Translations under genes and position numbers: made by a program | Source of the DNA: Leptolyngbya sp. SIO1E4 | GTDB lineage: Bacteria; Cyanobacteriota; Cyanobacteriia; Phormidesmidales; Phormidesmidaceae | DNA length: 64,000 bases | Direction of reading: 5' to 3' | Assembly (NCBI GenBank): GCA_010672825.2 | Contig: JAAHFU020000002.1 | Location: 1,438,001 to 1,502,000, forward strand | The notes under the pieces: model-generated | What the model was told of the DNA's origin: nothing | The model's database searches: none | What the model saw: only the letters and a program-made list of their open reading frames with translations | Shown here: positions 63,117 through 64,000 of the stretch, piece after piece | Layout of the letters: every line of letters starts with the position of its first letter | How positions within the stretch are numbered: position 1 is the stretch's first letter

Positions 63117-64000
63117 ATGGCCCCCGTATCGACCTTCCGAGCCTATAGGTACACTCGCGACGCTGAGTTAGACGAGATTGCTCAACTCATCAACACCTGT
63201 CGAGCTGCTGATAATCTGGAGAACCGCACCTCCGCGACAAGACTGCAGGAAAATTTTGCCGATCCAGAATTTGATATCACTTGCGATCTCCGACTCTGGC
63301 GAAACAGCACCGGTGACTTAGTGGCTGCGGCTGCCCTCTGGCAACTCATGCCGGAGCAAATGGTGTTAGGACGATTGGAATTTGAGATTCATCCTCAAGT
63401 TTGTAAGGATGGGCTGGTGGACGACGTGTTGACCTGGGCTGAACAGCGGCTCCGAGAAACAGGGCAAGATAAGACCTTGCCGATTGTTCTACATTCAGCC
63501 TGTCGCGATTCGCTGCCAGGGCGTCAATCGCTGCTTACTCAGTCTGGGTTTACTCCAGAGCGATATTTCTTTCGACTCCAGCGATCGCTGCACCCCCCCA
63601 TCCCGTTTCCACAAATCCCGGATGGATGGAGAATTCGCTCGGTCGATTCCCAAAAAGATGCCAGGGCATGGGTAGACATGTTCAACCAAACCTTCGTGGA
63701 TCACTGGAATCATCATCCAATGACCGTAGAAGCTTTCTACTACTACGAGACACTTTCAACCTATACTCCCACGCTAAATCGGGTGATTGAAACCCCAGAC
63801 GGTCAGTTGGTGACATTTTGCGTGAGTCAAATTGACCCCGAGCGAAATGCTCGCTTAGGGCTTAAGGAAGGTCACGTGTGCCTTCTTGGAACCCGACGGG
63901 GATACCGTCGTTTGGGGTTAGCGCGATCGCTGCTGCTAGAGAGCCTGCAACAGTTAAAGGCTGCAGGCATGGAAACCGCGACGATTGGGGTTGATGCCCA
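63117..64000 (+). CDS. GNAT-type N-acetyltransferase, 5' part (truncated by window end)
   Basis: The frame opens with ATG at 63117, preceded by AGGAGG, and stays open to the end of the window (294 codons visible). The N-terminal half is a variable GNAT-like module (YRYTRDAELDEIAQLINTCRAAD...). A second module contains LLGTRRGYRRLGLARSLLLESLQQLKAAGMETATIGVDA, with RRLGLA as the acetyl-CoA loop. Two tandem GNAT folds are therefore likely, as in mycothiol-synthase-like proteins. The substrate is unknown and the C-terminus lies outside the window. Confidence 0.82.
   Translation, partial: MAPVSTFRAYRYTRDAELDEIAQLINTCRAADNLENRTSATRLQENFADPEFDITCDLRLWRNSTGDLVAAAALWQLMPEQMVLGRLEFEIHPQVCKDGLVDDVLTWAEQRLRETGQDKTLPIVLHSACRDSLPGRQSLLTQSGFTPERYFFRLQRSLHPPIPFPQIPDGWRIRSVDSQKDARAWVDMFNQTFVDHWNHHPMTVEAFYYYETLSTYTPTLNRVIETPDGQLVTFCVSQIDPERNARLGLKEGHVCLLGTRRGYRRLGLARSLLLESLQQLKAAGMETATIGVDA

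Overview
The window is chromosomal DNA from a cyanobacterium. The strongest signs are genes largely confined to that group: the RuBisCO-operon LysR regulator RbcR, a cyAbrB-type regulator, a CruA/CruP-type flavoprotein, and cyanobacterial families such as DUF2949, DUF4168 and DUF502. The octamer GCGATCGC (HIP1) also recurs throughout. The moderate GC content, many paralogous signalling genes and long intergenic regions fit a Leptolyngbya/Nodosilinea-like lineage. That placement is an inference, and no rRNA or tRNA gene was seen to anchor it.

Layout. 1-6640: the 3' end of an ATP adenylyltransferase, a CruA/CruP-family flavoprotein, a DUF4126 membrane protein, a rhomboid protease, the heat-shock repressor HrcA and a 2Fe-2S ferredoxin-like protein. 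6758-15147: a roadblock-like protein divergent from rbcR, a membrane Ser/Thr kinase paired with a PstS-like anchored binding protein, a sugar nucleotidyltransferase ending at a clear terminator, two small DUF proteins and holA. 15202-21339: two cobalamin genes (cbiC, cbiET), a CPBP protease, the cyAbrB regulator with unusual inverted repeats on both sides, a 1.4-kb gene-free stretch and a MocR-type regulator.

21608-29715: an unknown small protein, an acetyltransferase, a CNT nucleoside transporter coupled to a secreted alpha/beta hydrolase, a zinc-ribbon protein, ribokinase, a pentapeptide-repeat protein and an ABC ATPase. 29705-36232: the DUF502-nusB-ftsY group, mgtE and a secreted SH3-like protein with a strong terminator. 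36233-45149: glcD, an orphan sugar ABC permease, an AT-rich acyltransferase and a complete BMP-type nucleoside ABC importer (binding lipoprotein, double ATPase, two permeases).

45146-53860: an unrecognised protein next to a lipoprotein, the alpha-E and circularly permuted ATP-grasp pair, a response-regulator adenylate/guanylate cyclase and glyS. 53861-64000: a repeat-rich spacer, a DPM-like glycosyltransferase fused to GtrA, murD, a hybrid histidine kinase, a LemA / M48 peptidase pair and a truncated acetyltransferase gene.

Functional threads. Nucleoside uptake and salvage appear three times (CNT carrier, ribokinase, BMP-type ABC importer). Core house-keeping genes (holA, nusB, ftsY, glyS, murD, hrcA) are interspersed with signalling genes (kinase, cyclase, hybrid kinase, RbcR, cyAbrB). 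I found no phage, CRISPR, transposase or defence island.

The least explained structure is non-coding: a roughly 100-bp dispersed element in three copies (44057-44166, 47046-47138, 54191-54296), a second dispersed G-C-A-G-A-A repeat family, mutually exclusive hairpins just downstream of the cyAbrB gene, and three ATGCAT sites spaced 40-41 bp upstream of it. Several start codons were moved inward from the longest open frame where an ATG with a family-typical N-terminus or a Shine-Dalgarno sequence argued for it.
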